Below the pieces are notes generated by a model. It did not search any database and was not told where the DNA came from. It worked only from the letters and a program-made list of their open reading frames with translations. A program made the position numbers and the translations under genes. DNA of 64,000 nt from Stenotrophomonas sp. BIGb0135 (GTDB taxonomy: Bacteria > Pseudomonadota > Gammaproteobacteria > Xanthomonadales > Xanthomonadaceae): positions 1 through 64,000 of the forward strand of contig NZ_JANUDX010000008.1 in NCBI RefSeq assembly GCF_024810105.1, written 5' to 3'. Positions within the stretch are counted from its first letter, which is position 1, and each line of letters starts with the position of its first letter. Positions 63,698-64,000 of this stretch are shown here, piece after piece.

Positions 63698-64000
63698 ATG
63701 ATCAAAGTGCACCACCTGGACCACTCGCGCTCGCTGCGCGTGCTGTGGATGCTCGAAGAGCTGGGCCTGCCGTACCAGGTCGTGACCTACCAGCGCGACC
63801 CGAAGACCTGGCTGGCCCCGCCGTCTCTGCGCGAGGTCCACCCGCTGGGCAAGTCGCCGGTGCTGCAGGACGACGCACTGGTGCTGGCCGAGTCCGGGGC
63901 GATCCTGGAGTACCTGGCCGACCGTTATGACAGTGGCCGCCAGCTGTCGCCCGAGCTGCTGCCCGCGCAGGCCAGCGAGCGCCTGCGCTACCGCTACTGG
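63698..64000 (+). CDS. Glutathione S-transferase, N-terminal part (cut by window end)
   Basis: The first 101 codons of a glutathione S-transferase, still open at the window end. The thioredoxin-like N-terminal domain reads IKVHHLDHSRSLRVLWMLEELGLPYQVVTYQRD, with the glutathione-contact block HPLGKSPVLQDDALVLAESGAILEYLADRY. The His-Ser-Arg-Ser start is typical of bacterial GSTs with a Ser active site. The C-terminal helical domain lies outside this window. Confidence 0.9.
   Translation, partial: MIKVHHLDHSRSLRVLWMLEELGLPYQVVTYQRDPKTWLAPPSLREVHPLGKSPVLQDDALVLAESGAILEYLADRYDSGRQLSPELLPAQASERLRYRYW

Overview
The window is high-GC gammaproteobacterial chromosome, almost certainly Stenotrophomonas (Xanthomonadaceae). 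Three things point there: a complete smeRv / smeU1-V-W-U2-X multidrug efflux locus, GTAG-headed short palindromes of the SMAG (REP) type in several intergenic gaps, and the gene orders hrcA-grpE-dnaK-dnaJ, queA-tgt-yajC-secD-secF and bamE/fur. An ssrA (tmRNA) gene encoding the tag ANDDNYGSDFAIAA and smpB lie about 3.3 kb apart. Codon use and composition are uniform except around 19.3-19.6 kb, which is more AT-rich.

Layout. 0.3-3.4 kb: a large TonB-dependent receptor of the Oar type. 3.6-12.7 kb: the LysR regulator SmeRv, divergent from an efflux operon that opens with an undescribed 75-residue ORF, then SDR (smeU1), adaptor (smeV), RND pump (smeW), SDR (smeU2) and outer membrane channel (smeX). 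12.8-18.4 kb: small metabolic and envelope genes (VOC protein, PQQ-type sugar dehydrogenase, secreted EEP-family hydrolase, membrane protein, ADP-ribosylglycohydrolase). 18.4-19.3 kb: a metallophosphoesterase gene broken by two single-base deletions. 19.4-20.9 kb: a probable two-gene P450-modified peptide (RiPP) locus, with a 32-residue precursor ending in an aromatic residue at every third position, a perfect intergenic hairpin, and an atypical cytochrome P450. 20.9-21.35 kb: ssrA on the minus strand. 21.5-28.2 kb: lipoprotein, two uncharacterised genes, GNAT, smpB, ratA-rnfH, bamE, fur, SGNH esterase. 28.2-36 kb: LysR, recN and the heat-shock cluster with sigma-32-like promoters. 36-43.9 kb: secreted protein, pdxY-tyrA, a DnaA-box cluster, ABC transporter, YigZ, ECF sigma/anti-sigma pair. 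43.9-49.2 kb: GAF-GGDEF-EAL protein, LOG-family protein, class III aminotransferase. 49.4-55.1 kb: queA, tgt, yajC, secD, secF. 55.1-55.8 kb: three tandem units of about 227 bp, each holding a long hairpin. 56.1-64 kb: fabV, a FimX-like degenerate c-di-GMP receptor, a BaiN/HI0933 flavoprotein, YaeQ, an RluA-type synthase, a YaiI/DUF188 protein, a cold-shock protein, and the start of a glutathione S-transferase cut by the window end.

The most novel element is the precursor/P450 pair at 19495-20884. Its assignment rests on a short gene with a strong ribosome binding site, the aromatic repeat at its C-terminus, the hairpin between the genes, and a P450 with Cys ligand and ExxR but no usual I-helix acid-threonine pair. 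No database search was possible, so product names come from motif recognition and context.
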